The translations under genes and the position numbers were made by a program. A DNA stretch of 64,000 nt. Source: Leishmania mexicana MHOM/GT/2001/U1103. Taxonomy: Eukaryota; Euglenozoa; Kinetoplastea; Trypanosomatida; Trypanosomatidae. Under the pieces are notes generated by a model. The model did no database searches. It was not told the DNA's origin and saw only the letters and a program-made list of their open reading frames with translations. Location of the stretch: positions 2,674,944-2,738,943 of the forward strand of contig NC_018324.1 in NCBI RefSeq assembly GCF_000234665.1, written 5' to 3'. Numbering within the stretch: the first letter of the stretch is position 1; each line of letters opens with the position of its first letter. Below, one piece after another: positions 30,461 to 40,699 of the stretch.

Positions 30461-31274
30461 AGCGCGATGAATGCCAGCACGAATGATGGCGCTGCTTGTC
30501 GGAGAAGTCGATCGGCAGCAAGAAGAGGGGAGAACAGCGCCAATGCACGGAAGAGAGCCGCCTTCGCTCTCTGTAAGTGAACGTGTGAGCACTTCGCGCG
30601 TGTCAGCTGAGGGAGCTCACTCATAGCCACGGGCCCCGAAGCAAGTGGTCCAGAGGTCGGCGGAGCAGGCCACTTGAGCTGCACGCAGGTACTTTCCCGC
30701 GTGGTACGTAGACAGCAGGCGTATGAAAAAAGGGAGAGATGGGAGAAGGAGAGGGGGATAGCGCCAGTGCGGGCACAGACGCACGCAGAGAGTTGAAGGA
30801 CGGAGAAGACAGCAGAGAAGCGCAGCCCAAACCGGCGTCTCCGCTCCCCCCCTCGAGTTGCGCGCGTTGCAGGGCAGTGCTCCAAGGAGCACACGACAAA
30901 ACACCAATGCATAGAAGACATGCTCTCACACAGAACTGTGCACGTAAGAGAGGCTCAAGGCTGTCACGTCCATTGGAAAGGACCCAAGGCAGATCAGGCG
31001 AGAAGTGGCTCTGCCGGTCCATAACCCAGCACCATGTAATGGCGCGTCGAGAGAGAGAGCACCGATTTACTTGCAGAATGAAGGCTGTTGCCATGTGAGC
31101 ATGGAGAGGCAGAAGGGATAGCAGTTTTACTTTTCTTCCCATGTCGTCTGCGCTCAGCAGGATACGGCCCGCGACCCCTCAACGCTACTGACTCAGCAAC
31201 TAACATCACCGTCGACAGTGCAAGTCCAAGACGTGGCGGTGCCTCCCTCCATGGCAAATGACGAGAGGCACGCG
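30461..31274. other. Intergenic spacer
   Basis: No gene is seen. It lies between the kelch gene stop and the mitochondrial helical-repeat gene start. Plus-strand purine-rich stretches near 30720-30760 fit a minus-strand polypyrimidine tract. Some frames reach 170 codons but show no domain. Confidence 0.5.
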
Positions 31275-32528
31275 TCAGTCCTCAGAGTACTCCTCGAGGG
31301 CACACCGCGCCCCCAAGGTCAACGGGATCTCTTCTGGTAGCGAAAGAAGTGAAAACGTCTCGCGGCACTGCCCGGCAGCGGCCCCAAGCCACCGCGCCGC
31401 AGTGGCACGCAGCGTGAGCTGGCCAGAGTAGCCGAGCGGAAGTTGGAAGAGGTCAGCAGCGTAGAACCAAGGAATGGTGAGGTCGCCAACGGGGAGCTCG
31501 CCGCCGAAAATGAAGAACGATGATCTGGCGCCCGTGTACGCACAGCCGCTGCGAGAGGAGGGGTACAACGCGCCAGCGACATTCACCTTGCACCAGGTCG
31601 CCAGCTCGTCGTGGACACCGATACGCCAGAGATCGCTAAAGTACACGGACACGTCTGACTGATTCGCGTCTCCGCCGAAGAGGTACACGTAGCCGTCGTG
31701 CACAGCCAGTGAAGCGGCGTACCGGGCAGCTGGGCGTGGCGTGAGGGGGTGCAACCTCACGGGAAGCCACGTGTTGAACCTCATGTTGTACTGGAAGAGG
31801 GAGTTCACGTACTCGCGTTGAGGAAAGGGGCTTCTCTCGCCGTCCTCAGCACGATACCCGCCGAAGAGGTAGATGCAGTCCCCTGACACCGCAGAGCTGC
31901 AGCCGCACAAGGAAGGCATGGTGGCTGGCTCGGCGGCTGTATCACCGCTGTGGGATATGGTCGGTTTCAGATGGTGCCACACATTCGTATGCAGGTCCAG
32001 ATACCACAGCGGAGCCTCTCTTGGCGCCGTTGGAGTGCCCATAAGCACATACATGCGACCACCTACAACGTGCGCGTTGTGAAGACGACGCGCACCAGGG
32101 CCTTCCGGACTTGCCTGGGCGTGCTGCAGCACTGACCACCTCCACGTGACAAGATCGAGCTCGAGGACGTCATCATACACGACAGGGCTGCACAGGTCCT
32201 GCCCGCCATACACGATCATCTTGTCCCCATGGATGGCGGAAGAGTGGGCCAGTCGTGGTGGCACCATGTCACTGTTTTCAGGGGCCTTTCGCGACCAGCG
32301 GCGACTGTCCATGTCGTACACGTACACGTCATTCGCGAAGTGCGCTAGCGATCCACCGCCGAACAATATAAGATAGCGGTCTTGGTAGCTCACGAGCGAG
32401 TGGCAGCACCCCGGCGGCGGCGTCATAGGCGGCGCGATTGATGGGCGGCTCGCAGAGCCACCGCACAGCCACCGAAAGCGAAATGCAACTTCCCGATCGT
32501 CATCGCGTGCATCACTTGACAGTGGCAT
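31275..32528 (-). CDS. Six-kelch beta-propeller protein
   Basis: A 417-aa protein with ATG at 32528; the open frame further upstream is UTR-like. Six kelch repeats fill it, at about 39-80, 92-134, 146-188, 207-255, 267-313 and 325-365. Most show the hydrophobic-GG strand end (LILFGGGS, MIVYGGQD, YLFGGYR, YLFGGDA, FFIFGGEL; the third is degenerate, VLMGTP) and the Y...W of the outer strand (YDMDSRRW, LDLVTWRW, LDLHTNVW, YNMRFNTW). Six blades make one closed propeller, a protein-binding platform. No BTB, F-box, phosphatase or other partner domain is fused. The substrate is unknown. A pyrimidine-rich stretch lies on the minus strand at about 32590-32645. Confidence 0.85.
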   Translation of the reverse strand: MPLSSDARDDDREVAFRFRWLCGGSASRPSIAPPMTPPPGCCHSLVSYQDRYLILFGGGSLAHFANDVYVYDMDSRRWSRKAPENSDMVPPRLAHSSAIHGDKMIVYGGQDLCSPVVYDDVLELDLVTWRWSVLQHAQASPEGPGARRLHNAHVVGGRMYVLMGTPTAPREAPLWYLDLHTNVWHHLKPTISHSGDTAAEPATMPSLCGCSSAVSGDCIYLFGGYRAEDGERSPFPQREYVNSLFQYNMRFNTWLPVRLHPLTPRPAARYAASLAVHDGYVYLFGGDANQSDVSVYFSDLWRIGVHDELATWCKVNVAGALYPSSRSGCAYTGARSSFFIFGGELPVGDLTIPWFYAADLFQLPLGYSGQLTLRATAARWLGAAAGQCRETFSLLSLPEEIPLTLGARCALEEYSED

Positions 32529-33630
32529 GACCGCATTCGAAGCGAGAAAATGGTGGAGACTCTGCGCGGAGAGTAGCAGCTCCCTTGTGGCAGTGGCGGA
32601 GACAGAGAGAGGAAGCGACAGAAAAGAAAAAGGGAGAAGAAGGGCACTGCACAGAGCCCGATGCACAGACCACCAACACGCGCCGTCCTCCCTGCCTCTC
32701 TCCACTGCGCTCACACTGGCGCGATGTCCGTGTATGAACGTATGGGTGTACGTGAGGAGAGGACGGAGGCGCTGCTGGAGAAGGTTGAGAAGAAACAACG
32801 AGTCCAAGGGTGAAGGCACTCACAGACGGACGGCTGGACGGCTTGGGTTGTCCTCCGCGGTGCTGTTCGCTGAGCAACGACAGATTGTCGCAGGAGGGAG
32901 CAAGAGCGACTACCGTGGCTGCAGCCTCTGAGGGTCGAGGGAGGGGGTAGGGGTGGCAAGGAAAGGAATAAGTGCTGGGCATGCGGTAAGGTACGGAAAT
33001 AGTGAAGGAAAGCAGCGCTCACCGAAGCCCAGTCGCAGTGCGTCAGCATGCATGTGAAGAGCAGCTCGGACCGGTACACGCCTGCAGGCACACGCATACA
33101 CGCATACACACACACACAGAGAGAGGGGGAGAGAGGGGAAGCGGGGCACCCGCGTCTCTTTTTTCTTGTTGCGACCTCCACCTGTGCTCGCGCCAAAAAG
33201 CGAAGGAGGTGTGTCTACGGCAGGGCGGCGGCGTTGTGCACACGTAGGCCTCCAGCTCGCACGCCGGTGTGGTCCTCTCTCGCCTCCCATTCGTCTCTTC
33301 CCCTTCGCTTGTACCTCTCCTCGATGTCGGTTTGCTGTGAGATTCGCGCCTCAAAGGAGGGCAGAAGAAAGGGCTCTGCACTGCCTTCAGGCGGGGGGCT
33401 GGCCTCCCCACCACCAAAACCCCCATCACCCCCCCCTACCCTCCCCCCGATACACACACACACAAACGCCGCGCACTGCACTACATATTTCGCTGCACCT
33501 AGCGAGTGCGCTTTCAGGAGTCTCGGGCTTCACATGAACGCGGTTGCGCACCTCTTTATCTCACCGGAGATGTCTACCCCAAAGCTGCGGGACAGCCCAT
33601 CTGCCGGATGTGCCGGTCCATCCACGCCAA
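32529..33630. other. Intergenic spacer with CA/GA and poly-C tracts
   Basis: No gene is recognised. CA repeats and a GA run at 33086-33135 and C-rich tracts at 33420-33450 are typical of this genome's spacers. Plus-strand frames of 120-210 codons run through them but consist of low-complexity text. A short coding-like plus-strand segment at the right end is listed separately. Confidence 0.5.
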
Positions 33631-33874
33631 ACAAGATTATGGGCGTTTCGTTGCAAATCGCGAGTTCGTCTGTGACACAATGAAGCAGACTTCGGCCGAA
33701 GTCTCGTCCGATGCCGCCTTAGCCGTTGACGCCTCTCTGGACATCGGGGACTGGTGTCTGGTCAGTAGAAACAGCCACGGTCGCCATCGCCTGGAGGGCC
33801 TATTCGTTGTGGTGGCGGCGGTGGCGGGTTGTGCTTGCTCACGGACCGAACGGTGCAGCGTGTTTCGCGGTTGA
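33506..33874 (+). other. Coding-like plus-strand fragment with weak integrase C-terminal (GPY/F-like) resemblance
   Basis: The plus frame lacks repeats and has a GC-rich third position. It contains the phrase DIGDWCLVSRNSHGRHRLEG followed by a hydrophobic strand. That order (GD-x-hydrophobic-hydrophobic-V, basic loop, LEG/GP-hydrophobic-x-V-V) recalls the GPY/F module at the end of Ty3-type integrases. It is not preceded by an integrase core, is opposite to the neighbouring reverse-transcriptase-like relic, and could be coincidence. Confidence 0.15.
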
Positions 33875-35172
33875 AGCGAAAAGTGGTGTGGGCTGAACAG
33901 CAATCCGTCTGCTCGCCGGGTTCGTCTCGACCCACCGCTGCCGCAAGGGATAGATTGGTCTCTCCCTCCCTCCCCTTCCGAGAGACGGCGGAGGCCCTCG
34001 CATCCCTCACCGTCCAACTCCTCTAGGGCCAACGGAAGGCCGTCCAACAGCCTGGAGCTGTGACACACGAAGACACCGGCCACGACTTGATCGCGTCCAC
34101 CGGAATCGCGAATCAGCCTCCGGATGGGGAAGGGGGCAGTAGTGGGAACAAAAGGGATGGAGTCACCCCACCCGAACCCGTCTCCGACTCGCACGTCTAC
34201 GGCTCTGCTGGCTGCCATGATGTCGAACGCCTCAGCGGCGTTTAAGTGGGGCGTGTGCATAGCAGGCGTGACGTGCGATACCATGCTCACGAATTGGCGT
34301 GGTGTCAACTCTGTCCGCCTTTCGGCTGGGGTCAAGTTGGCTTATGCCTGGGGAGAGTTGCCTGCGGCCCGCTCTCCATCCTGGCCTTCGTACTCCTCGC
34401 CGAGGAAAGCAGTCAGGCCGGAGGCGAGCTGTAGGACGTCTGCGCCGCCGCTTGGTTGTAGCGTGTTCCTGCCCGAGGCCTTGATGGGGTTGGCGATGCG
34501 AACGCGTTCCAGTATCGCGCTCACAGCTGTAACGAATTCAGTCTCCTGCCCTTTGCGAGGCAGCTAGCACTACACCGTCGATCACTGTGCAGACATCGAA
34601 CGGGGTCTCGATGCTGACGTTGTTGGATGTGATCGCTCGGCCTACGGCGACGCGCTAGCCAGAAGCAGATAGGAGAGATTGCGGCAGTCGATCTGCTGCG
34701 CCTGCTCCCTGGCTACCGCCAGGGTCTCTGACCTAGGAGCGTTGGCGCCGCTCATGACAGCCACTGCTTGGGCGACTTCGCGGCGCGCGCGCGTCCAGAA
34801 TGTCTGCGCCTCACATCCAGAACCGAGCGAGTCTTCGGGCCCTCTTTTTCGCAGTGTGTGTGGCAAGCAGTTGGAAGGAAAGCGCGAAATGGAGATGGGA
34901 GAGCGTCATCCACACAGTTACCTCACATGTTGTCCTGTGCCTTCCGTCTCGGTAGTCGTCAAGTGTCCCTTTCCTTGATTCGCTGGCAGCCGTATTGCCA
35001 TCGGCTGAGCAGTGACTTCGTTGGCTGCTGTGGCACGAGGGATCTTGTGCACTTGAGCTAGACAGGCTGACAAGGCACAAACATCAAGCACGCTGCTCTT
35101 CTGCCATGCGATGATCGCGGCCTTTCGCAAATCCTTGTCTGGCCCCCAACACGTTTGCTCGCATGCGCACAC
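33637..35172 (-). pseudogene. Decayed reverse transcriptase/RNase H-like coding sequence (retroelement relic)
   Basis: Four minus-strand open stretches (34918-35172, 34642-34866, 34342-34524, 33637-34335) lie in one frame, separated by stops. A short detour into a second frame (about 34545-34655) restores continuity. Read in order, the text resembles a reverse transcriptase: ARREVAQAV at 34762-34788 recalls the block before the palm; VIDG followed by VVLAAS at 34574-34585 sits where Y-x-D-D is expected; FLGEEYEG at about 34384-34407 follows as in DIRS/VIPER/TATE-type enzymes; a thumb-like segment LTPRQFVSMVSHVT lies near 34300; a weaker RNase H-like stretch near 34000-34080. Stops, frameshifts and the altered active site say it is dead. 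The element type is uncertain, and it could still be another decayed gene. Confidence 0.5.
33687..33704. repeat. 18-bp perfect palindrome
   Basis: AGACTTCGGCCGAAGTCT is self-complementary with no loop. It sits at the left end of the reverse-transcriptase-like relic. Confidence 0.9.
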
Positions 35173-35306
35173 GCACGCGTGACCGTTGGGGTTTGCGCCT
35201 CATGCCGCGGTGAGCCTCGAGGAGGGATGAGGGAGGAGCGGCAGTCGCACGGTTGCCACGCAGCGCTACACCCCATCCCACTCTCGCCATTCTCACCGCA
35301 AGGCTC
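34870..35306. other. Left flank of the importin-like gene stop
   Basis: This is the 3' flank of the importin-like gene on the minus strand. It includes the 5'-most readable piece of the retroelement relic (34918-35172). No terminal repeat or target-site duplication was recognised at its edge. Confidence 0.4.
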
Positions 35307-38156
35307 TCACAGACTTTTCAGCACCTCCATCCGCTCGTAGTCGTCTTGTGCAGACTGCAGCCGTGCCAGCCATGGCGGTGCACTCGCCGGGAGCCCCGAC
35401 ATTGCACTAACGCAGCGGCTCCATATCGCCAGCTGCTTCAAGACTTCCTGCTTCAGCTGCACGTCGCCTTCAGTGTCGTCGTTCTCACCTGCCTCATCCG
35501 CCTCACCGCCGCCGAGCGCTGAGGCAAACTTGTGTTCCTGCCAGCGCGCGACGCAAGTGACGAGCGCCTCGGTCAAGCTGAGGGCCGGCACATGGCCATC
35601 TTCGCAAAGTACCCGCCCGCATTCAGCTAGGATGCGCACGCGTCGTAGTCCATCTGCGGCGGTGAAAGAGGGGTGAGACTGCGACAGCCACACCACAAGA
35701 ACGTGCAGAGACGGCGCAGTAGCTGGAGAGGCGGCGATCGGGTGCACGAAACGTGCCTCCAAGACAGCGGAGAGCTCGCGTGTCGAAGTGTCGCGGCTCT
35801 GCGGCAGAGAGAAGAAGCGAGTAATACCGGCCAACAGCAGTGCAGGCTGCATCTCGGCTGGCACCGCAAGCGCCAACGTCAAGAAGTGCAGAAGCAGTTG
35901 GGGATGCTGAGCATGCCAGGAGTCCAAGAGCGTCGCGAGTGCCTCGCCTGCCCACTCCCCCGATTCGCAGTGGCGCCGCGAGCGCTCCGCGAGACCGCGG
36001 CACACCCGTGTCTCGGCCGCCTCAGCCTCCTCTGAAGAGAGCTGCGCGATGCAGTGCAGCGTGTGTGCGAGTGCCTCGAGCGTGTTCAGGCTCGGGGTGG
36101 ATGCACCACCAGTCGCGAAGAGAACCACCTGCGTGTACGCGTCTTGATCCTTGAGGAGATCGACCGCAGCGTCAGGTAGCACAGTCAACCTAGCCTCCAG
36201 CAGCGTTGCGAGTTCATCCGCGGCGGCGTGGCGCGTTGACCCTGACGCCGGTGCACCAACGGCCGAGGTCACACACTGCCACAGCGCTGACACCAGCGGA
36301 GTGATGCGCTCACGCAGGTGCGCCGCGTTGTCCGGCCCAAGACGCCCCGCAATGGCCAACGCCACCGCCGCAGCCGCCCTTGTCACATCCATGATAGCGG
36401 GAGCACTATCGCTCGCACTGCCACCACTGCAAAGCACGCCATGCTCTTGGTACGTGGCGAGTGCATGCACCAGCACATCCATCACGCGCACTGCAGCAGA
36501 CTCCATCGCGCACCCCGCGGCAGAAGCCGAGGACACATGTCGCGCCACGCAGCACGGGAGCAGGGCAGACTGAACCAGCAGATCGGCCGGCTGAATGGAA
36601 TCCAGCCAGTGGAGAGCTGAGCCCGAGTCCCTCATGACCAGGACGAGACGTTGGCCCAACTCAGGGGCCGCCGCGTTGATCTCCTCAACGCTCAGCGCAC
36701 CGAGGAGAGCCGTCAGACGCTCATACGTCGTGAAGACGGCGAGGTGGACGTCATCGTGGGCAACTTCGTAGTCCTCGGTATCACCCTCAGCGACCTGTCG
36801 CGCCACGTACGCCGCGATGTCCCTCCACTCCTCCTGCGCAAGCTTGCTGTGGGTAAGGCGAGCTGCAAGTGCTCTTGTGCATCCATGCAGAAACGGCCTG
36901 AGCTGGGCAACGGCAGATGACTTCTCTGCGTTGGCTTCGCGCGTCTGCTCGACAAAGTCCGCAAAGTCATCCGGGTCATCGTCGGGCTCCATCTCGGGAA
37001 GCGGCGTAGGCTGCAGTGCCTGCGTCAAGGCGCTGATGCCCTCACAAACGTGGCACACCGCAGTCGTCGGGGCCGCCGGCGCCTGCAGCAGCTGCGCCAA
37101 TCGGTCGGCTGCCGAGGAGAAGAGTCGAAATAAGGGCACATCGCTTGGCTGCTGAGTGACAATAGCCTTCGTGGATGCCTCAAGTGCGGCGGCGATGACA
37201 CGACTGATCGTCTCCCAGTCCACCATGGAGGCGGACGTGGGCCCGATGGGCTGTAGCACTAACGGGAGTGCGCCCGACAGGAGAGCCTCGGCGGCTGCGT
37301 TGACGATCGTCTGGCACCGCAACACGTTGCACACCACGCTCAACACCTCCTCCGGACACGTCGCGGGTGGGGACGACGCGGCGGCAGCCGCACCAAGGCA
37401 GCGCAGGCAGTGCTGCCATACGGTACTCGTGGGCAGCGCCTCCCAAAACGTTGCCGCGACCTCCTGCGGCTCACCGTACATCGCCTCCAACAAAAATCGC
37501 ACGGCAGCGTCACTGACACGGACCAGCAGCGGCAAGTCTGCGCCGTCCGTCAGCGGAGACTCAAGTGCGATGAGCAGGTGCTCCTGCAGCTGACGGCGCT
37601 GTGTGGCGCGTCGTATAGAGCCGATTGCAACACGGCGATCTGCCAAGAGGTCCACGACCGCGACGAAGACCTGCAGGGACATGCGGCACTCATCTGTGGA
37701 TGAGGCATCACCGCCGCGTATCCAAGCGCGCAGTCGCTCGACCAAATGATCCTCGAGCAAGATGAGCAGGCAGGCCACACACTGCGTGAGTTGCCGGCGT
37801 GAGGCCTCAATGGGAAAACTGTGAAGGGCAATCATGTAGAGCTGCAGCAGCTCCTCCAAGCCAGCAGGGCGGCGATCCAGGGGTTGTGCAAGGCGGTGCG
37901 GTATCACATGGACACAGAAGTGCCGGTTTAGAACGCTTACATAGGTAGCAATACCAGCGGATGCGCGGGCTGTGGAGTCCTCCAGTGCCCACCGCAGCAG
38001 CTGCGGGGCAATCGTGTGGGCCGCCGGTGTACAACCAGCGTCCAAGGAGTGATCAATGGCGTGCATCAGCTCCTGGTTCGAGGCAGTGTCGCTGTGGGTG
38101 GTGAAGTGCATCAAGGCTGCCACCGCAGCAGCGACGCCCCCATCGCCACTACTCAT
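35307..38156 (-). CDS. Importin-beta superfamily protein, transportin-3/importin-13-like
   Basis: A 949-aa protein. The first true ATG is at 38156 (the frame continues two codons to a TTG). It is helical throughout in HEAT-type pairs. The N-terminus follows the importin-N layout (residues of about 8-110: AVAALMHF..., then AHTIAPQLLRWALEDSTARASAG, a helix and a second helical pair). A mid-protein acidic segment DDDPDDFADFVEQ followed by a helix is reminiscent of the TNPO3/IPO13 group, and the length (923-963 aa in human members) agrees. Such receptors carry SR-type or other cargo through the nuclear pore with Ran. Low sequence conservation in HEAT proteins leaves room for another karyopherin or an unrelated HEAT scaffold. 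Confidence 0.6.
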   Translation of the reverse strand: MSSGDGGVAAAVAALMHFTTHSDTASNQELMHAIDHSLDAGCTPAAHTIAPQLLRWALEDSTARASAGIATYVSVLNRHFCVHVIPHRLAQPLDRRPAGLEELLQLYMIALHSFPIEASRRQLTQCVACLLILLEDHLVERLRAWIRGGDASSTDECRMSLQVFVAVVDLLADRRVAIGSIRRATQRRQLQEHLLIALESPLTDGADLPLLVRVSDAAVRFLLEAMYGEPQEVAATFWEALPTSTVWQHCLRCLGAAAAASSPPATCPEEVLSVVCNVLRCQTIVNAAAEALLSGALPLVLQPIGPTSASMVDWETISRVIAAALEASTKAIVTQQPSDVPLFRLFSSAADRLAQLLQAPAAPTTAVCHVCEGISALTQALQPTPLPEMEPDDDPDDFADFVEQTREANAEKSSAVAQLRPFLHGCTRALAARLTHSKLAQEEWRDIAAYVARQVAEGDTEDYEVAHDDVHLAVFTTYERLTALLGALSVEEINAAAPELGQRLVLVMRDSGSALHWLDSIQPADLLVQSALLPCCVARHVSSASAAGCAMESAAVRVMDVLVHALATYQEHGVLCSGGSASDSAPAIMDVTRAAAAVALAIAGRLGPDNAAHLRERITPLVSALWQCVTSAVGAPASGSTRHAAADELATLLEARLTVLPDAAVDLLKDQDAYTQVVLFATGGASTPSLNTLEALAHTLHCIAQLSSEEAEAAETRVCRGLAERSRRHCESGEWAGEALATLLDSWHAQHPQLLLHFLTLALAVPAEMQPALLLAGITRFFSLPQSRDTSTRELSAVLEARFVHPIAASPATAPSLHVLVVWLSQSHPSFTAADGLRRVRILAECGRVLCEDGHVPALSLTEALVTCVARWQEHKFASALGGGEADEAGENDDTEGDVQLKQEVLKQLAIWSRCVSAMSGLPASAPPWLARLQSAQDDYERMEVLKSL

Positions 38157-39117
38157 TATCAACGTGAACGTTTACTTGGAAGAGACCCAGAGACACGAAG
38201 AGAAGGACAACAATGCGCGCGGCTCGAGTCGCGGGAGGCGACCCGCACGAGTCAACGTCAGTGAGGCGCTGGACGTGGGCGAGGGATTAAAGCGGGTTCT
38301 CCCCTAGAGAGGGAGGGGCAGAAGAAGACGCCGGGGAGGCGAGGGAGAGAGAGACCACGTCGCCCGCGGCTGCAGCGCCATGCGGGTCGAAAGACAACCT
38401 GCAAAGTAGGCGGCAGCCACCATAAGAATCGAATGAAAGAGTGGAGGAGGGAGAAAAAGGGTGCGTGAGGTAATGACGGGCGCGTAGGAGTCCGTGTGTC
38501 AGGGCGGCAGGAGAGTCACGAGGTGGGATGGGGGAGGGGAGCATTCATGCCCTCCCCCACCCGTCTGCAGCGTCTGCGGCCGCATCGAGAAGTAGCCTTC
38601 CTCAGGGAGCGGTAACATGACGAGAAGGCTTCGCCTGCAATGTGTCTGGTGTGGAGAAGCTACAGCATGCGCACCCGGAGACAGAGACAGAGCAGAGAGG
38701 GAAGCACTGCGGGCTGCGCGAGAGCACTGACCGGCACTCACGCGCCAGAAGCGCGGCGAACGGTGCTTGGCGACATGCGGGTGTTTGTGCGGGAGCGAAG
38801 CACATTAGAGGAAGGGGGGTGGTGACAACGAGAGAAAGTGAGAGAGAGACAGAAGACAGTGGACACCCCCGATCAGACTCAAATCGGTAGAGACGAAAAC
38901 TCCACGGAGGACACACGCGCAAAAGCCTCGCGCACCGTCATGCAAGGAGACACATGGCCGCTGTGCAGCAAGGACAGGAAGCGCCATGGTCCGGGGAGAC
39001 GCGAGGTCTGCTCTCATCCCACTCGAGCAACCACTCTTTCTGTGTGAGCTGGCATCAGCGCATGGTGCATCACCGCCGTACTAACGCCTTCCTTTCTCGC
39101 CCATTTCACATGTGCGC
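38157..39117. other. Intergenic spacer
   Basis: No gene is seen. On the minus strand it holds the splice region of the importin-like gene (purine-rich plus strand at about 38290-38360 and 38435-38465) and the 3' UTR of the small membrane protein gene. Overlapping small frames on both strands are without domains. Confidence 0.5.
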
Positions 39118-39693
39118 TTAGCGGCCCTCAAGCCGGCGCTTCACGGAAGCCTTGCGCTTGCTATACACGCTCTCCAGCACCGACAAGCCCACTATCTCGT
39201 CTACCGCCTCCAGCTCCTCCCTCCGTGCCGCCACGTCGTCAAAGTAGCCGCGGTCAGGTGAGTAGTTGGGCCGAAGGTCATCTGGGTAATAGTAGTTGAA
39301 CACAAGAGCGTGAGCGGCCAAGTAGCCCAGTACAGCGCAGAGTATTGCCCAGTAGTACTCCTTCGTTTCTGCGCCACCCTTGCCTTCGCGGTCGCGTTGG
39401 GTCGCCTCCTCCTCCGCCTTTGCGGCCTGCTCATACTGCCCACGCTCCGTCAGCTTCCGCTTTCGGTACGCAAGCTCGTCGCGGCTGCTGCGATGCGTGA
39501 GGGGGTGATCTGTGAGTGTGTTGCTGTGCATCGAGTCTACGTAGAGAGATGTGGGGGATTGCCGCATCTCAAAGATGGCGCTTGTGCGTGCATCGAGGGA
39601 AGAGGCACTGGCAGGGGAAGAGCTGCCAGCGGCGCGCTTGGCACTGCCCGCTCCTGCGGCCGCCTTTGCGCAGAGAGAAGCACACCGTCGCAT
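39118..39693 (-). CDS. Small single-pass membrane protein, possibly mitochondrial
   Basis: A 191-aa protein. The open frame extends left of this ATG only through a TTG, so the ATG at 39693 is used; it gives the N-terminus MRRCASLCAKAAAG, a mitochondrial-like presequence. A charged helix (YRKRKLTERGQYEQAAKAEEE) precedes one hydrophobic segment (YYWAILCAVLGYLAAHALVF). After it comes a tail with NYYYPDDLRPNYSPDRGYFDD and a basic C-terminus. The layout suits a single-pass organelle membrane protein such as a small subunit of an inner-membrane complex, but no family is recognised. Conserved-hypothetical call. Confidence 0.6.
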   Translation of the reverse strand: MRRCASLCAKAAAGAGSAKRAAGSSSPASASSLDARTSAIFEMRQSPTSLYVDSMHSNTLTDHPLTHRSSRDELAYRKRKLTERGQYEQAAKAEEEATQRDREGKGGAETKEYYWAILCAVLGYLAAHALVFNYYYPDDLRPNYSPDRGYFDDVAARREELEAVDEIVGLSVLESVYSKRKASVKRRLEGR

Positions 39694-40699
39694 ACCCTCG
39701 CTGATGGCTGACGTGAGAGGGAAGATGGCTGCACCGGCGCTGTCGACTTTTCCTTCGATTTCCAAAGTGGTCGCAGCTCTGCAATCGTGCAGCTCAGCGG
39801 TGGGGACAGCGGCAGTCTAAAGAAGCGGGTGAACAACTGCAGCAGGCAGTGACAAGTTGGGAGAGGGATCGATGGCGAAGAGCAACGCGGCCAGAGAGTC
39901 CCTTATCCTTCGCCAACGTACGCCTCTTGAGGAGGTGTGAGCACCGTTTCCACGTGATGTCGAAACACCACTCTTATGCAAGCTGGCACACGACAGAGCA
40001 GCGGCCCGATACACAGAGAGAAGAAAGAGTGGAAAGTACGAGAACGCCAGTGGGGCGCAGCCGCAGCGGAGAGAGAGAGCTAGCAAGGAGAAGCACACAT
40101 ATGGCAGCGCTGCATGGACATGGTGACGTTGGGTTGACGGAGGGGAGGAGAGAGGGGGTGGTCCTCTGCACACGGATGTCGCAGGAGCGGGACAGGAGTG
40201 CCGAAGATGGAGTCAGCCTGTGCGAGCCTGGCATCAAAATGAGGTGCGGAGGGCGGCACTCTTCGCTCGCCTTTTTTTCCGCTGTATCTCACTGGCAGTA
40301 GCTGCTGACCCCTCTTCGTCGAACGCGCGTGAGGGCGCAAACATGAGCTCCTGCACAGCTCATGGCGCCTTCCTGCTTACCGGGGTGCGCGTGTGCAGTT
40401 CACAATCCATCCGGTGCCTTAGCGAGGTCAGCATAGACGAAGAGAAAAACACAACAACGACGTCCAATCGCAAGAGAGAAGCGAGGCACACGCACACGCA
40501 CAAGTGAGGCTTTATCGCTGACAGAAGGAAAGAGGAAGACACGCACACACACAAACGCACGCGCACACACAGGGAAGAAGAATTGAGCGGTGGTTCGGGT
40601 CGGTGAGGGGATCAGCGGGGAGAAGGGATGCTACAGCCAACCGTGCTGCCTCTCCCTCATGCTTGGAATCAACTACCCCCGGAGTCGTTCTGTTCCACT
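39694..40699. other. Intergenic spacer
   Basis: No gene is seen. CA-rich tracts run at about 40487-40570. Purine-rich plus-strand stretches near 40015-40075 and 40135-40160 would be polypyrimidine on the transcribed strand for the small membrane protein gene on the left. Confidence 0.5.

Noticed and set aside
33048..33683. 211-aa plus-strand open frame
   Set aside because: Mostly low complexity over CA and poly-C tracts; only the distal part looks coding-like and in a different frame.
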